DNA from: an uncultured Verrucomicrobia subdivision 3 bacterium
GTDB lineage: Bacteria > Verrucomicrobiota > Verrucomicrobiia > Limisphaerales > UBA11358
Assembly (NCBI GenBank): GCA_903895255.1
Contig: CAITTG010000052.1
Span: 124,001 to 188,000 of the forward strand
Reading direction: 5' to 3'
DNA length: 64,000 nucleotides
Position numbers and translations under genes: made by a program. The stretch's first letter is position 1; every line of letters starts with the position of its first letter. Shown here piece after piece: positions 48,096-56,183 of this stretch. A model generated the notes under the pieces. It worked only from the letters and a program-made list of their open reading frames with translations, was not told the DNA's origin and did no database searches.

Positions 48096-49355
48096 ATGAG
48101 CCGTCGCGTCCTCATCATCGGCGGCGGCGTCATTGGCCTGGCGACCGCTTACTACTGCGCCCGGCGGGGTTGGGACGTCACGGTCATCGAGCGCCGTCCG
48201 GCGCAGCGCGACGGCTGTTCCTTTGGCAATGCCGGCATGATTGTGCCCAGCCATTTCATTCCGCTCGCCGCGCCGGGCATGGTCGCGCTGGGTTTGAAAT
48301 GGATGTGGAACCCCGAGTCGCCCTTCTACATCAAGCCCCGGCTTTCGCTTGCGCTGCTCGACTGGCTCCATAAATTCTGGCGCGCGGCCACCCCGGCGCA
48401 TGTCCAGCGCGCCGCGCCCTTGCTGCGCGATTTGAATTTTGCCAGCCGCGCCGCCTACGCCGAACTGGCCGCGCTCCCGGGCAATGATTTTGGCCTCGTG
48501 CAAAAAGGTTTGCTCATGCTCTGCCGGACCGAGCATGGCCTGGCGGAGGAGGCGAAAACCGCCGCCCAGGCCGTTGCCCTCGGCATCCCGGCGGAAGTCC
48601 TCGATGCCCGCCAGACCGCCGCGCTGGATCCGGACGTGCGGATGAGCGTGGCGGGCTCCGTTTATTTTCCCAAGGACTGCCATCTCCAGCCTGCCCGCTT
48701 GGTGGCCACCTTGCAAAACGAGCTGGTTGCCGCCGACGCGGAATTGATTTGGGACCGCGAAGTCACCGGCTGGCGGCGCGGCCTGGGAACGCGCCTGGCG
48801 GCCGTGCGCCTCAATGATGGCCGCGAAGTGGCAGCCGATGAATTTGTCCTCTGCGGCGGCTCCTGGTCGCCGGGGCTGGTTCGCGAACTGGGCTTGCGCA
48901 TTCCCATTCAGGCTGGCAAAGGGTACAGCCTCACGCTGCCCCGGCCGCGCCAGTTGCCCCGGATTTGCGCCATCTTCACCGAGGCGCGCATGGCGGTCAC
49001 GCCCATGGGCGGCGCCCTGCGCTTCGGCGGCACCATGGAAATTTCCGGGCTCAGTGAGAAAATCGATCCCCGGCGCGTGCGCGGCATTATCAACGCCGTC
49101 GGCGGCTATTATCCGGATTTTACCCCGGCGGATTTCGCCGGCATCGCCCCCTGGCGGGGCCTCCGGCCCTGCTCGCCGGACGGCCTGCCCTATCTCGGGC
49201 GCACCGTCTGGCATGAAAACCTCACGCTGGCCACCGGCCATGCCATGATGGGCATCAGCCTCGCCCCCATCACCGGCCAGCTCGTTGCGGGAATTATTTC
49301 CGGCGACCGCCCGGTCCTCGACCTGACCCTTCTGTCTCCCGACCGTTACTTATAA
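48096..49355 (+). CDS. FAD-dependent D-amino acid dehydrogenase (probable D-hydroxyproline dehydrogenase)
   Basis: A DAO-family flavoprotein of 419 residues. The N-terminal Rossmann motif is 'VLIIGGGVIGLATAYYCARRG', followed by 'VTVIERRP', and the C-terminal FAD block is 'PCSPDGLPYLGR...ATGHAMMGISLAPITGQL'. It starts one base after the epimerase stop. In the known pathway it oxidises cis-4-hydroxy-D-proline to 1-pyrroline-4-hydroxy-2-carboxylate. DadA-type activity on other D-amino acids is possible, but the neighbours favour hydroxyproline. Confidence 0.88.
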   Translation: MSRRVLIIGGGVIGLATAYYCARRGWDVTVIERRPAQRDGCSFGNAGMIVPSHFIPLAAPGMVALGLKWMWNPESPFYIKPRLSLALLDWLHKFWRAATPAHVQRAAPLLRDLNFASRAAYAELAALPGNDFGLVQKGLLMLCRTEHGLAEEAKTAAQAVALGIPAEVLDARQTAALDPDVRMSVAGSVYFPKDCHLQPARLVATLQNELVAADAELIWDREVTGWRRGLGTRLAAVRLNDGREVAADEFVLCGGSWSPGLVRELGLRIPIQAGKGYSLTLPRPRQLPRICAIFTEARMAVTPMGGALRFGGTMEISGLSEKIDPRRVRGIINAVGGYYPDFTPADFAGIAPWRGLRPCSPDGLPYLGRTVWHENLTLATGHAMMGISLAPITGQLVAGIISGDRPVLDLTLLSPDRYL

Positions 49356-49366
49356 AACTATCTGCC

Positions 49367-50281
49367 ATGAAAACCAAACCCATGAACTGGACCGGCGTCA
49401 TTCCCGCCCTGACCACGGCCTTCCGGCCCGACTACACCGTGGACAACGCCTTTGTGGCCAAACACGCCCGCTGGCTGGTCGAGAATGGCTGCACGGGCAT
49501 TGTCGCCCTGGGCTCCCTCGGCGAGAGCGCCACGCTCGCCTTTGACGAGAAAGTCGCCATCCTCAAAACGCTCGTGGCCGCCCTGGACGGCCGTCCGGTC
49601 GTTGCCGGCATCGCCTCGCTCAGCACGGCCGAGGCCGTCGCCCTGGCCCGCGTGGCGGAGGCGGCCGGCTGCTCCGGCCTCATGGTGCTGCCCCCGTACG
49701 TATACACCAGCGACTGGCGCGAAATGCGGGCCCACGTCACCGCCATATTCCGGGCCACCAAGCTTTCCTGCATGCTCTACAACAATCCGGTGGCCTACAA
49801 AACCGACTACCTGCCCGCCCAAATTCAAGAGCTCGCCGCCGCAAACCCCAACCTCGCCGCCGTCAAGGAATCCAGCACCGACGTCCGCCGCGTCACCGCC
49901 ATCCGCGCCCTCATCGGCGACCGTCTCGCCCTGCTTGTGGGGGTGGATGACGCCATCGTCGAGGGAATTCGCGCCGGGGCCTCCGGCTGGATCGCCGGTC
50001 TCGTGAATGCCTTCCCGCGCGAGTCCGTCGCCCTTTACCAGTACGCCCTGCGCGGCGAGTCGAAAAAGGCGGAGGAGCTCTACCGCTGGTTCCTGCCGTT
50101 GCTGCGCCTGGACACCGTGCCCAAATTCGTCCAACTCATCAAACTCGTGCAGCACGAAACCGGCATGGGCCACGAACGCGTCCGCCCCCCGCGCCTGGTC
50201 ATGGCCGGGGCCGAGCGCCGGGCGGCCTTGGAAATCCTCCAGACGGCCCTCGCCACCCGCCCCAAGGTCAAAATCACCTGA
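49367..50281 (+). CDS. DapA-family lyase, probable 1-pyrroline-4-hydroxy-2-carboxylate deaminase
   Basis: A dihydrodipicolinate synthase-like TIM barrel of 304 residues. The Schiff-base lysine is Lys167 in 'LAAVKESSTD' and the conserved tyrosine is Tyr138 in 'CMLYNNPVAY'; 'ALGSLGESATL' near residue 48 is the substrate carboxylate loop. In hydroxyproline clusters this family converts pyrroline-hydroxycarboxylate to 2-oxoglutarate semialdehyde with loss of ammonia. The semialdehyde dehydrogenase needed to reach 2-oxoglutarate is not in the window. An in-frame ATG at 49385 is an alternative start. Confidence 0.87.
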   Translation: MKTKPMNWTGVIPALTTAFRPDYTVDNAFVAKHARWLVENGCTGIVALGSLGESATLAFDEKVAILKTLVAALDGRPVVAGIASLSTAEAVALARVAEAAGCSGLMVLPPYVYTSDWREMRAHVTAIFRATKLSCMLYNNPVAYKTDYLPAQIQELAAANPNLAAVKESSTDVRRVTAIRALIGDRLALLVGVDDAIVEGIRAGASGWIAGLVNAFPRESVALYQYALRGESKKAEELYRWFLPLLRLDTVPKFVQLIKLVQHETGMGHERVRPPRLVMAGAERRAALEILQTALATRPKVKIT

Positions 50282-50303
50282 GGATTTTCTCCACTGGAAC
50301 ATG

Positions 50304-50340
50304 GCGGCGTTCATCTGCGTCCATGCGCGGTTGAACTGCC
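50304..50340. repeat. dispersed 'ttcatctgcgtccat' repeat fragment
   Basis: The sequence gcgttcatctgcgtccatgc followed by gcggttgaactgcc lies between the hydroxyproline operon and cstA. It matches, in the opposite orientation, the wording at 9611-9650 and 54817-54850, consistent with a degenerate dispersed repeat family. Confidence 0.5.
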
Positions 50341-50420
50341 TGTTGTCGGCTTAATCCACGAAAAGCACAAACAGGCTTTGCCTGGGGCGCAAGGTCGGGT
50401 AAAAGAATTGCGGCCTAAAC

Positions 50421-52811
50421 ATGAAAAAAGTCGTTTCCCATGGTTGCTGGTTCCTGATCGCCCTGCTCGGCGCCTGGGCTTACCTTACGCTGGCGCGGCA
50501 TCGCGCGGAACCGGTCAACTCCGCCAGCCTGCTCATCGCCGCCGTCTGCACCTACGCGATTGGCTACCGGTTTTACTCCCGCTGGATCGCCGTGCGCGTG
50601 TTGATGCTGGATGACCGCCGCGCCACGCCCTGCGAAATCCACGAGGACGGCAAGGATTACTGCAAAACCAACAAATGGATCGTCTTCGGCCATCATTTCG
50701 CCGCCATCGCCGGACCCGGCCCGCTGGTGGGCCCGGTGCTGGCCGCGCAATTCGGCTACCTGCCCGGCGCCTTGTGGATTTTGGTCGGCGTCGTGCTCGG
50801 CGGCGCGGTGCAGGACATGGTGATATTATTCTGCTCCATCCGGCGCGATGGCAAATCGCTCGGGCAAATGTTGAAGGAAGAAATCAACACGCCCGCCGGC
50901 TTGATTGCCACCCTGGCCATTCTCGCCATTCTCACCATCCTGCTCGGGGTGCTGGCGCTGGTCGTGGTGCGCGTGCTGGCGGATAGTCCGTGGGGCATCT
51001 TCACCGTGGGGGCCACCGTGCCGATCGCACTGCTCATGGGGAATTACCTGCGGTTCATTCGCATCGGCAAAGTCCTCGAAGCCTCGGCCCTGGGCGTGAC
51101 CCTGCTGTTGCTGGCGGTGTGGGGCGGCAAGCTGGTGTATCAAAGTCCCTATTGGTCGGCGGTGTTCGGGGTGAAGGATATCAACGTGGCGTGGTGTATT
51201 ATTGTTTACGGCATTATCTCCAGCAGCCTGCCGGTGTGGCTGCTGCTGGCCCCGCGCGATTACCTGAGCACCTTCATGAAGCTGGGCACCATCTTCGCCC
51301 TCTCGGTGGGCATTCTGTTTACCCTGCCGCAATTGCAGATGCCGGCGCTCACCCAGTTCGTGGATGGCTCGGGGCTGGTGGTGGCCGGGAAGATTTTCCC
51401 GTTTTGTTTCATCACCATCGCCTGCGGCGCGGTTTCGGGCTTTCACTCGCTGGTCGCCAGCGGCACCACGCCGAAGATGATTGGTCGCGAGGGCTATGCG
51501 CGGTCCATTGGTTACGGGGCGATGTGCCTGGAATCCTTCGTCGCCATCATGGCTTTGATCGCCGCCTGCACGCTGGAACCGGGCGTGTATTTCAGCATGA
51601 ATATCAAGGGCGACCCGGCGGCCACGGTGGCCAGGGTGACCGCGCTGGGTTATCCCGTGACCACCGACCACATGAACGAGCTGGCCACGCAATTGGGTGA
51701 GAAATCGCTCTATGGCCGCACCGGCGGCGCGGCCACGCTGGCCGTGGGCATGGCGCATATTTTCTCCAAGGCGGTCAGCGGCCGCTGGCTGGACCTCTGG
51801 TACCACTTCGCCATCATGTTCGAGGCGCTCTTTATTTTGACGACGCTGGACGCCGGCACGCGGGTGGGGCGTTATCTCATCCAAAGTCTGCTGGGCCAGG
51901 TCTGGCAGCCGCTGGGCGATGTGAAAAACATCCGCGTGGCGCCGATCGCCAGCGCGTTGATGGTGGGGGCGTGGGGTTACTTTTTGATTCAAGGCGTGCG
52001 CGACCCGCTCGGCGGGATTAACTCCCTGTGGCCGCTCTTTGGCATCGCCAATCAATTGCTGGCCATCATCGCGCTCTGCCTGGCCACCACGGTTATTCTG
52101 AAGATGCAGTTACAGCCGAGATTGGCAACCGGAGGAAAGACTACCATTAGCAGTGATTTGGACCTTGCTGCGCCCGGGACGGGCGCACTCCGGGGGGGGC
52201 ATCCGGCCTTCATTCTCGTCACGCTCGTTCCACTGTTGTGGCTCCTCAGCGTGACCGCCACCGCTGGACTGGAGAAAATCTTCCATCCCGATCCGCGCAT
52301 CGGTTTTCTGGCGCAGGCCAGGGTGCTGCAGGGGAAAATAAACGACGATCTCGCCGTGATGGCCACGCCGGCCTCAGCCGCGGCCGCGGATGACGTGGCG
52401 AAAAAGCTCGCCGCCGCCCAGGCGGATTTGCCCAAGAGCCGCACGCTCCGCTTTAACAACCTGCTGGATGCCGGGGTCGCCGGCACCTTCCTTACGCTCG
52501 TGCTGGCCATCCTGCTGATCAGCCTGCGCGAATGGTATTTGCTGTGGTCCCGGAACAAGGCCTCCGTCCTGCGCGAAACGCCGCCGGTCTGGCTGCCGGA
52601 CTATGCCGTGGCCGAGGGCAAACCCCTGCACCTGGCCGGCGCGGCCGCGCTGGCCATCACCCTGGCCCGGGAGCTTTCCGGCGAATCCCATTACGACCGC
52701 GCCCGCACGCACGTCTGCGCCTGCACCGCCGCCAAAGATGCGCAGGCCGATGCCCAAGTCTATGTCCAGGTCACCGAACAACGCTTCAACGGCGTGCGCC
52801 GCTGCTGCTAA
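50421..52811 (+). CDS. cstA: CstA-family carbon starvation / peptide transporter
   Basis: A 796-residue polytopic membrane protein. Early 'YAIGYRFYSRWIA' and 'HHFAAIAGPGPLVGPVLAAQFGY' blocks and 'SGFHSLVASGTTPKMIGREG' are hallmark CstA/BtsT sequences. About 16-18 hydrophobic segments are visible, followed by a CstA C-terminal extension. Known members import peptides or pyruvate during carbon limitation. The last 60 residues are cysteine-containing ('THVCACTAAKD'). It ends three bases before nadD. Uptake of peptides would fit the neighbouring prolyl peptidase and hydroxyproline genes. Confidence 0.93.
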   Translation: MKKVVSHGCWFLIALLGAWAYLTLARHRAEPVNSASLLIAAVCTYAIGYRFYSRWIAVRVLMLDDRRATPCEIHEDGKDYCKTNKWIVFGHHFAAIAGPGPLVGPVLAAQFGYLPGALWILVGVVLGGAVQDMVILFCSIRRDGKSLGQMLKEEINTPAGLIATLAILAILTILLGVLALVVVRVLADSPWGIFTVGATVPIALLMGNYLRFIRIGKVLEASALGVTLLLLAVWGGKLVYQSPYWSAVFGVKDINVAWCIIVYGIISSSLPVWLLLAPRDYLSTFMKLGTIFALSVGILFTLPQLQMPALTQFVDGSGLVVAGKIFPFCFITIACGAVSGFHSLVASGTTPKMIGREGYARSIGYGAMCLESFVAIMALIAACTLEPGVYFSMNIKGDPAATVARVTALGYPVTTDHMNELATQLGEKSLYGRTGGAATLAVGMAHIFSKAVSGRWLDLWYHFAIMFEALFILTTLDAGTRVGRYLIQSLLGQVWQPLGDVKNIRVAPIASALMVGAWGYFLIQGVRDPLGGINSLWPLFGIANQLLAIIALCLATTVILKMQLQPRLATGGKTTISSDLDLAAPGTGALRGGHPAFILVTLVPLLWLLSVTATAGLEKIFHPDPRIGFLAQARVLQGKINDDLAVMATPASAAAADDVAKKLAAAQADLPKSRTLRFNNLLDAGVAGTFLTLVLAILLISLREWYLLWSRNKASVLRETPPVWLPDYAVAEGKPLHLAGAAALAITLARELSGESHYDRARTHVCACTAAKDAQADAQVYVQVTEQRFNGVRRCC

Positions 52812-52814
52812 TTT

Positions 52815-53387
52815 ATGAAACTCGGCCTCTACGGCGGCTCCTTCAATCCCGTCCACCTCGGCCACCTGCTGGTGGCGCAGGCGGCGGTGGAGGAATTGGG
52901 TCTGGACCGCATCGTCTTCGTTCCGGCCGCGCAATCGCCGTTCAAGCTGGACAGCCAGCACGCCCCGGCCGCCGCACGGCTGCAATGGCTGCGCCTCGCC
53001 CTGGCGGGGCGCACGAACTGCGAGGTGGACGACCAGGAAATCCGGCGCGGCGGCGTCTCCTACTCCATCGACACCCTCCGCGATTACGCCCGGCGCTATC
53101 CCGCCGCCGAGTTGTTCTACCTCATCGGTGCCGACAACGTGGCCAAGCTCAATGAATGGCGGGAACCCGCCGAACTCGCCCGGCTCGCCGAATTCGTGGT
53201 CGTGCCCCGTCCCGGCGGCGCCCCCACCCAGTTCCCTCCCCCCTTTCGCGGCCGGACCCTCTCCGGCTTCCCGCTCGGCCTCTCCTCCTCTCAAATCCGC
53301 GCCCGCATTCAGGTCGGGTTGCCGATTGAACCCCTGGTTCCCTCCGCCGTGGCGGAAGCGATCAAAAACTCTGATTTGTATCGTTAA
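52815..53387 (+). CDS. nadD: nicotinate-nucleotide adenylyltransferase
   Basis: Transfers AMP to nicotinate mononucleotide in NAD synthesis. The 190-residue length is typical. The nucleotidyltransferase motif 'GLYGGSFNPVHLGHL' has the HxGH histidines, 'FYLIGADNVAKLNEW' forms the adenine site, and the C-terminal 'LGLSSSQIRARI' corresponds to the ISSTxxR signature. It is followed, after a toxin-antitoxin insertion, by rsfS on the opposite strand; nadD and rsfS are normally adjacent and co-oriented. Confidence 0.95.
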   Translation: MKLGLYGGSFNPVHLGHLLVAQAAVEELGLDRIVFVPAAQSPFKLDSQHAPAAARLQWLRLALAGRTNCEVDDQEIRRGGVSYSIDTLRDYARRYPAAELFYLIGADNVAKLNEWREPAELARLAEFVVVPRPGGAPTQFPPPFRGRTLSGFPLGLSSSQIRARIQVGLPIEPLVPSAVAEAIKNSDLYR

Positions 53388-53501
53388 CGAATCGAAATAC
53401 AAGCGCTTTTGCCCCTTGGATTCGGATGAACATTGGCATTTGTAATTTTGCAGTGCGTGGACAGCGGCTCAAATCTTCCTCTGCGCACCGGCGGAGGGTT
53501 G

Positions 53502-53510
53502 TGCTAAAAT
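53502..53510 (+). promoter_or_regulatory. possible extended -10 element upstream of the Phd-type antitoxin
   Basis: The sequence tgctaaaat fits TGn followed by a -10 hexamer. No good -35 element was found 17 bases upstream. The antitoxin ATG is 34 bases downstream, after a very AT-rich leader. Confidence 0.35.
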
Positions 53511-53543
53511 AGTTAGTGACTGGTTAATTTAATAAAAAAATTT

Positions 53544-53807
53544 ATGGAGAGTGTCACCGCACTGGAAGCCAAGACCCGCTTTGGTCAACTCCTCGAACGG
53601 GTTGCCCGGGGCGAGGAAGTCATCATCACCCGCCACGAAAAGCCGGTGGCGCGACTGGTTCCGGAAGGCCGTCGCAATCTGGAATCCGTCCAGGCCGCAG
53701 TGGCGGGACTGCTGGAACTGCGCGGGAAAATTTCGGATGGCAACCAGGGGAAAGCCAGGCTCACCCCTGCGGAAGTCAAATCATGGATCGGGGAGGGACG
53801 CCGTTGA
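53544..53807 (+). CDS. Phd/YefM-type antitoxin
   Basis: An 87-residue protein with the Phd fold signature 'SVTALEAKTRFGQLLERVARGEEVIITRHEKPVARLVP' read as consecutive blocks: an N-terminal DNA-binding part, and an acidic, variable C-terminus ('TPAEVKSWIGEGRR') that would bind the toxin. The frame is intact. The PIN toxin that overlaps its stop codon (TTGA) is broken in three places, so the antitoxin is now without a working partner at this site. Confidence 0.88.
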   Translation: MESVTALEAKTRFGQLLERVARGEEVIITRHEKPVARLVPEGRRNLESVQAAVAGLLELRGKISDGNQGKARLTPAEVKSWIGEGRR

Positions 53808-54226
53808 GCGCGCGTTTTGTCGTGGATGCATCCGTGGGTTTTGCCTGGGTTTATCCCGGCCAGGCCACCCCCCCCGGAAACGGATCAATTGCTGAATGAA
53901 GTTGCCGCCGGTGCCACGGTAATTGTGCCCGCCTTGTGGTATTTGGAAATGGCCAATGTCCTTTTGATCGCGCAACGCCGCCAGCGGCTGACCACGGTGC
54001 AGCGCAAGGCGGCGCTGGACCAATTAACCGGCCTGCAATTTACCGTGGGCGAGGAAGGCGCGCGCCATGCCTTTGGCAAAACCAGTGAACTTGCGGAAAC
54101 GCATGGCCTCACCATTTGATATGCGACTCATCTTGAGCTGGCGCTGCGCCGGTCACTGCCGCGCTGGCGACCCGGGATGATGCCTTAAAAACTGCCGCCC
54201 AGTGCTGCGGCGTAAAATCATTTTAG
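53804..54226 (+). pseudogene. degraded VapC-type PIN-domain toxin
   Basis: Joining frames gives a PIN toxin: 'FVVDASVGFAWVYPGQATPP' (first acidic Asp), then 'IVPALWYLEMANVLLIAQRR' and 'YATHLELALRRSLP', then 'LATRDDALKTAAQCCGVKSF'. Three lesions break it: a frame change at a run of eight C residues (near 53870), a TGA stop after 'AETHGLTI' (54117-54119), and a two-base 'cg' insertion near 54163-54166 that breaks 'SLPLATRDD'. The start would be TTG 53804, overlapping the antitoxin stop. Three independent lesions make sequencing error an unlikely explanation for all of them. Confidence 0.8.
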
Positions 54227-54247
54227 GTGGGAGCTGGCAGCTTCCCC

Positions 54248-54269
54248 TCTGTGTCCATCCGTGGTTCAA
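54248..54269. repeat. dispersed 'gtgtccatccgtggttc' repeat fragment
   Basis: The stretch ctgtgtccatccgtggttca lies between the dead PIN gene and rsfS. Its reverse-complement wording (ccacggatgg) recurs at 54817-54850, and a related form lies at 50304-50340. Confidence 0.5.
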
Positions 54270-54292
54270 ATGCTTTTTAAGGTTGAACAGGT

Positions 54293-54703
54293 TTAATCCG
54301 CCTTCGGCTTGACCTTTTTCACGCGGGCCTTGGCATTCGAGGCCTTGATGGCTTTGGCCTTGGGCACCTTCACCCGGGCGGCGTCGCTCCAGAGACCTTC
54401 CAAATCGTAATGCTCCCGCGCATCCTGGCGCATGACGTGGACAATGACGTCAAAATAATCGAGCACAATCCAGGCGCCCTGACGGGAGCCATCAATGGCG
54501 CGGGCGCGGATGTCATGCTCCTCGCGGAGCTTGTCCGTGATTTCATCCACGATGGCGCGCACATGCGGTTCGCTCGAACCGGAGGCGATGACGTAATAAT
54601 CCGCCACGGACGAGACTTTGCTCACGTCCAAAACCGCGACTTTTTCGGCCTTTTTATTATCCGCATAATCGCGGCAGAGCTGGGCCAGCTTTTTTGAATC
54701 CAT
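54293..54703 (-). CDS. rsfS: ribosomal silencing factor RsfS
   Basis: RsfS binds ribosomal protein uL14 and blocks subunit joining when nutrients are scarce. From ATG 54703 the protein has 136 residues. The conserved core 'ADNKKAEKVAVLDVSKVSSVADYYVIASGSSEPHVRAI' (read as consecutive blocks) and 'GAWIVLDYFDVIVHVM' with 'REHYDLEGLWSDA' is diagnostic. The C-terminal 30 residues form a lysine/alanine-rich tail beyond the usual end. A longer upstream frame to 54799 lacks family similarity and is rejected. Confidence 0.95.
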   Translation of the reverse strand: MDSKKLAQLCRDYADNKKAEKVAVLDVSKVSSVADYYVIASGSSEPHVRAIVDEITDKLREEHDIRARAIDGSRQGAWIVLDYFDVIVHVMRQDAREHYDLEGLWSDAARVKVPKAKAIKASNAKARVKKVKPKAD

Positions 54704-54816
54704 AGTTTTCAGACGGTATTTTACCATAAAGCCGGGGGATTTACAGGGATTTAGCAGTTTTTTTCCGGGGGACCGGGGAAAGGAGTGCTTTTTAACCAAA
54801 AAGTCATGGAAATGAA

Positions 54817-54901
54817 GGAACCACGGATGGGCTCGGATAACTACGGATATAAAAAAGAGGGAGGAGATTGGCCGCTAAAGAACGCAAAGAGCGCGGAGAA
54901 A
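54817..54901. repeat. two dispersed repeat fragments in tandem
   Basis: At 54817-54850 the wording is ggaaccacggatgggctcgg followed by ataactacggat. At 54871-54901 it is ccgctaaagaacgcaaagag followed by cgcgg. Both resemble intergenic repeats that I recall as common in Verrucomicrobiota; the first is related to those at 9611 and 54248. They fill most of the gap between rsfS and the PIN toxin gene. Confidence 0.5.
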
Positions 54902-54978
54902 AATTAGGGAGGCGGGGAAGTTTTGACGCGAAGATCGCGAATGAAGAAAGGGAGTTGGCGACTTTACAGCACACCAGC

Positions 54979-55344
54979 TCATACCCGGTACGGCACGCGG
55001 ATGCCGGGATTGGTTTCGGGAAAGTCCCTGGTGTTGCGCGTCACCAATATGCGGCCCAGTTCCAGCGCCGTGGCCCAAATGATGGCGTCCGGCAATTTCA
55101 GCTTGTGCTGCCGGCGGATTTTTATCGCGCGTTCGGCCACGGTTTTATCCAGTGGTTGAATCTTGAATTGGGATAGAAAATCACGCGTGATGGCTTCCTC
55201 CGTGGCAGCTTCCGCTCCCGCCAGCACTTCCATCCAGGTTACCATGCTGATGGCCGCTTCCTCATACTGGTCCAATTCGCGCCGGGCGGCGGGAATGCCG
55301 TTCAAATAATCCACCAGTATATTGGTGTCAAAAACGGCTTTCAT
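54979..55344 (-). CDS. VapC-type PIN-domain toxin
   Basis: A 121-residue PIN RNase. The start at 55344 gives 'KAVFDTNILVDYLNG', with the first catalytic Asp. 'ISMVTWMEVLAGAEAA' carries the conserved Glu, and 'LPDAIIWATALELGRILVTRNTRDFPE' carries the later acidic residues. All four acidic positions appear intact. VapC toxins cleave tRNA or rRNA when released from their antitoxin. Its ATG overlaps the stop of the CopG-type antitoxin by four bases. Confidence 0.92.
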   Translation of the reverse strand: MKAVFDTNILVDYLNGIPAARRELDQYEEAAISMVTWMEVLAGAEAATEEAITRDFLSQFKIQPLDKTVAERAIKIRRQHKLKLPDAIIWATALELGRILVTRNTRDFPETNPGIRVPYRV

Positions 55345-55565
55345 ACATCCGGCCATTCCGCGCGCAATTTGGCCTCATAATCCAAGGCATTGAGTTTTTT
55401 CTTTTTCCAAAGTCCAAACGCGCTCTGTCCTTTGCCTGATTGATGACTGTGCAGGTACTGACCCACGGCCCGGCGAATGATTTCCGCCCGGGACGCTTTT
55501 TCGCGAGTGCAGACCTCCCGCAAGGCAACCAACTGCTCCTCCGGCAATTCCACAATCGTTCTCAT
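55341..55565 (-). CDS. ribbon-helix-helix (CopG-type) antitoxin
   Basis: A 74-residue protein with an N-terminal ribbon-helix-helix DNA-binding domain ('RTIVELPEEQLVALREVCTR', then 'EKASRAEIIRRAVGQYL') and a C-terminal toxin-binding tail ('NALDYEAKLRAEWPDV'). It precedes and overlaps the PIN toxin. The promoter and direct repeats just upstream suggest autoregulation, and the ATG coincides with the predicted transcription start. Confidence 0.9.
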   Translation of the reverse strand: MRTIVELPEEQLVALREVCTREKASRAEIIRRAVGQYLHSHQSGKGQSAFGLWKKKKLNALDYEAKLRAEWPDV

Positions 55566-55566
55566 A

Positions 55567-55600
55567 ACGTCATCATATCACGTCATCATCCGCTTTACAA
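55567..55600 (-). promoter_or_regulatory. promoter and direct-repeat operator of the CopG/PIN module
   Basis: On the minus strand TTGTAA (55600-55595) and TATGAT (55577-55572) are 17 bases apart, a near-consensus sigma-70 promoter. Two copies of acgtcatcat (plus-strand reading 55567-55576 and 55580-55589), 13 bases apart, cover and flank the -10 box, as expected for a ribbon-helix-helix operator. The predicted start point falls on the ATG at 55565, implying a leaderless message. Confidence 0.65.
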
Positions 55601-55840
55601 GCGATGGACGGTTGCAACAATACCCAGAGCATTTCCATAAATGCTCTAATGTTCAATTTCGAAGGTTACGGTGGAACCAGTGTGCTCGCAGCACCGCGGT
55701 CAACTCCATGAATTACCGGGCAGATCCGGCTCTGCGGGAGCCTCCCCCGCTTTCGGTCGGGGAACATTGTTCACACGTTGAGGCGCCTGTGTGCGAATAG
55801 CTCCGTCGCGGTTCGCGCTCTGCCGGAGCACGCCCCGGTA

Positions 55841-56170
55841 TCAAACGGGTTGCAGAGGACGACCCGGTAATTGTTCCAAGGCGGTTCGCGGGAGGCGGCC
55901 CAAGCGCACTGCTCGTTCCACGGCTTGCCGGGCATAGTGATGATGCTCCCGCGCCCCGGCCAGTAAACCCTCCGCCCCGATATCAGCATCCAACTCCGGC
56001 CAGTAGACCGATGAGCCATGGATTTCAAAAGTTCCACGTTCCGCCGCCGTGGCGAGCGCCAGCGTGGGATAAAAGGCCAACGGCACGCTGATAAACCGTC
56101 CGTCTTCCAGTTGGAAGCCAAGCAGTTCGTCGTTCACAATCACGTCCGTGATGGCCGGGGGCGCTGGCAT
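55841..56170 (-). CDS. DUF2442 protein (partner of a broken DUF4160 gene)
   Basis: ATG 56170 gives 109 residues. The DUF2442 pattern is 'AITDVIVNDELLGFQLEDGR', 'ISVPLAFYPTLALATAAER' and 'GSSVYWPELDADIGAEGLL', the same family as the protein at 36605-36871. The C-terminal 40 residues extend beyond the domain. It begins 13 bases after the end of the degraded DUF4160 gene. The longer upstream frame is an out-of-frame reading of that gene. Confidence 0.75.
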   Translation of the reverse strand: MPAPPAITDVIVNDELLGFQLEDGRFISVPLAFYPTLALATAAERGTFEIHGSSVYWPELDADIGAEGLLAGAREHHHYARQAVERAVRLGRLPRTALEQLPGRPLQPV

Positions 56171-56183
56171 CAACCCGATCACC

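Noticed and set aside
54258..54270. tRNA-like 'ggttcaa' wording
   Set aside because: No acceptor, D-arm or anticodon stems can be formed around it; it belongs to a dispersed repeat fragment.
55728..55800. Possible further repeat (ggctctgcgggagcctcccc) in the gap upstream of the CopG module
   Set aside because: It resembles intergenic repeats of this phylum, but there is no second copy in the window to support it.
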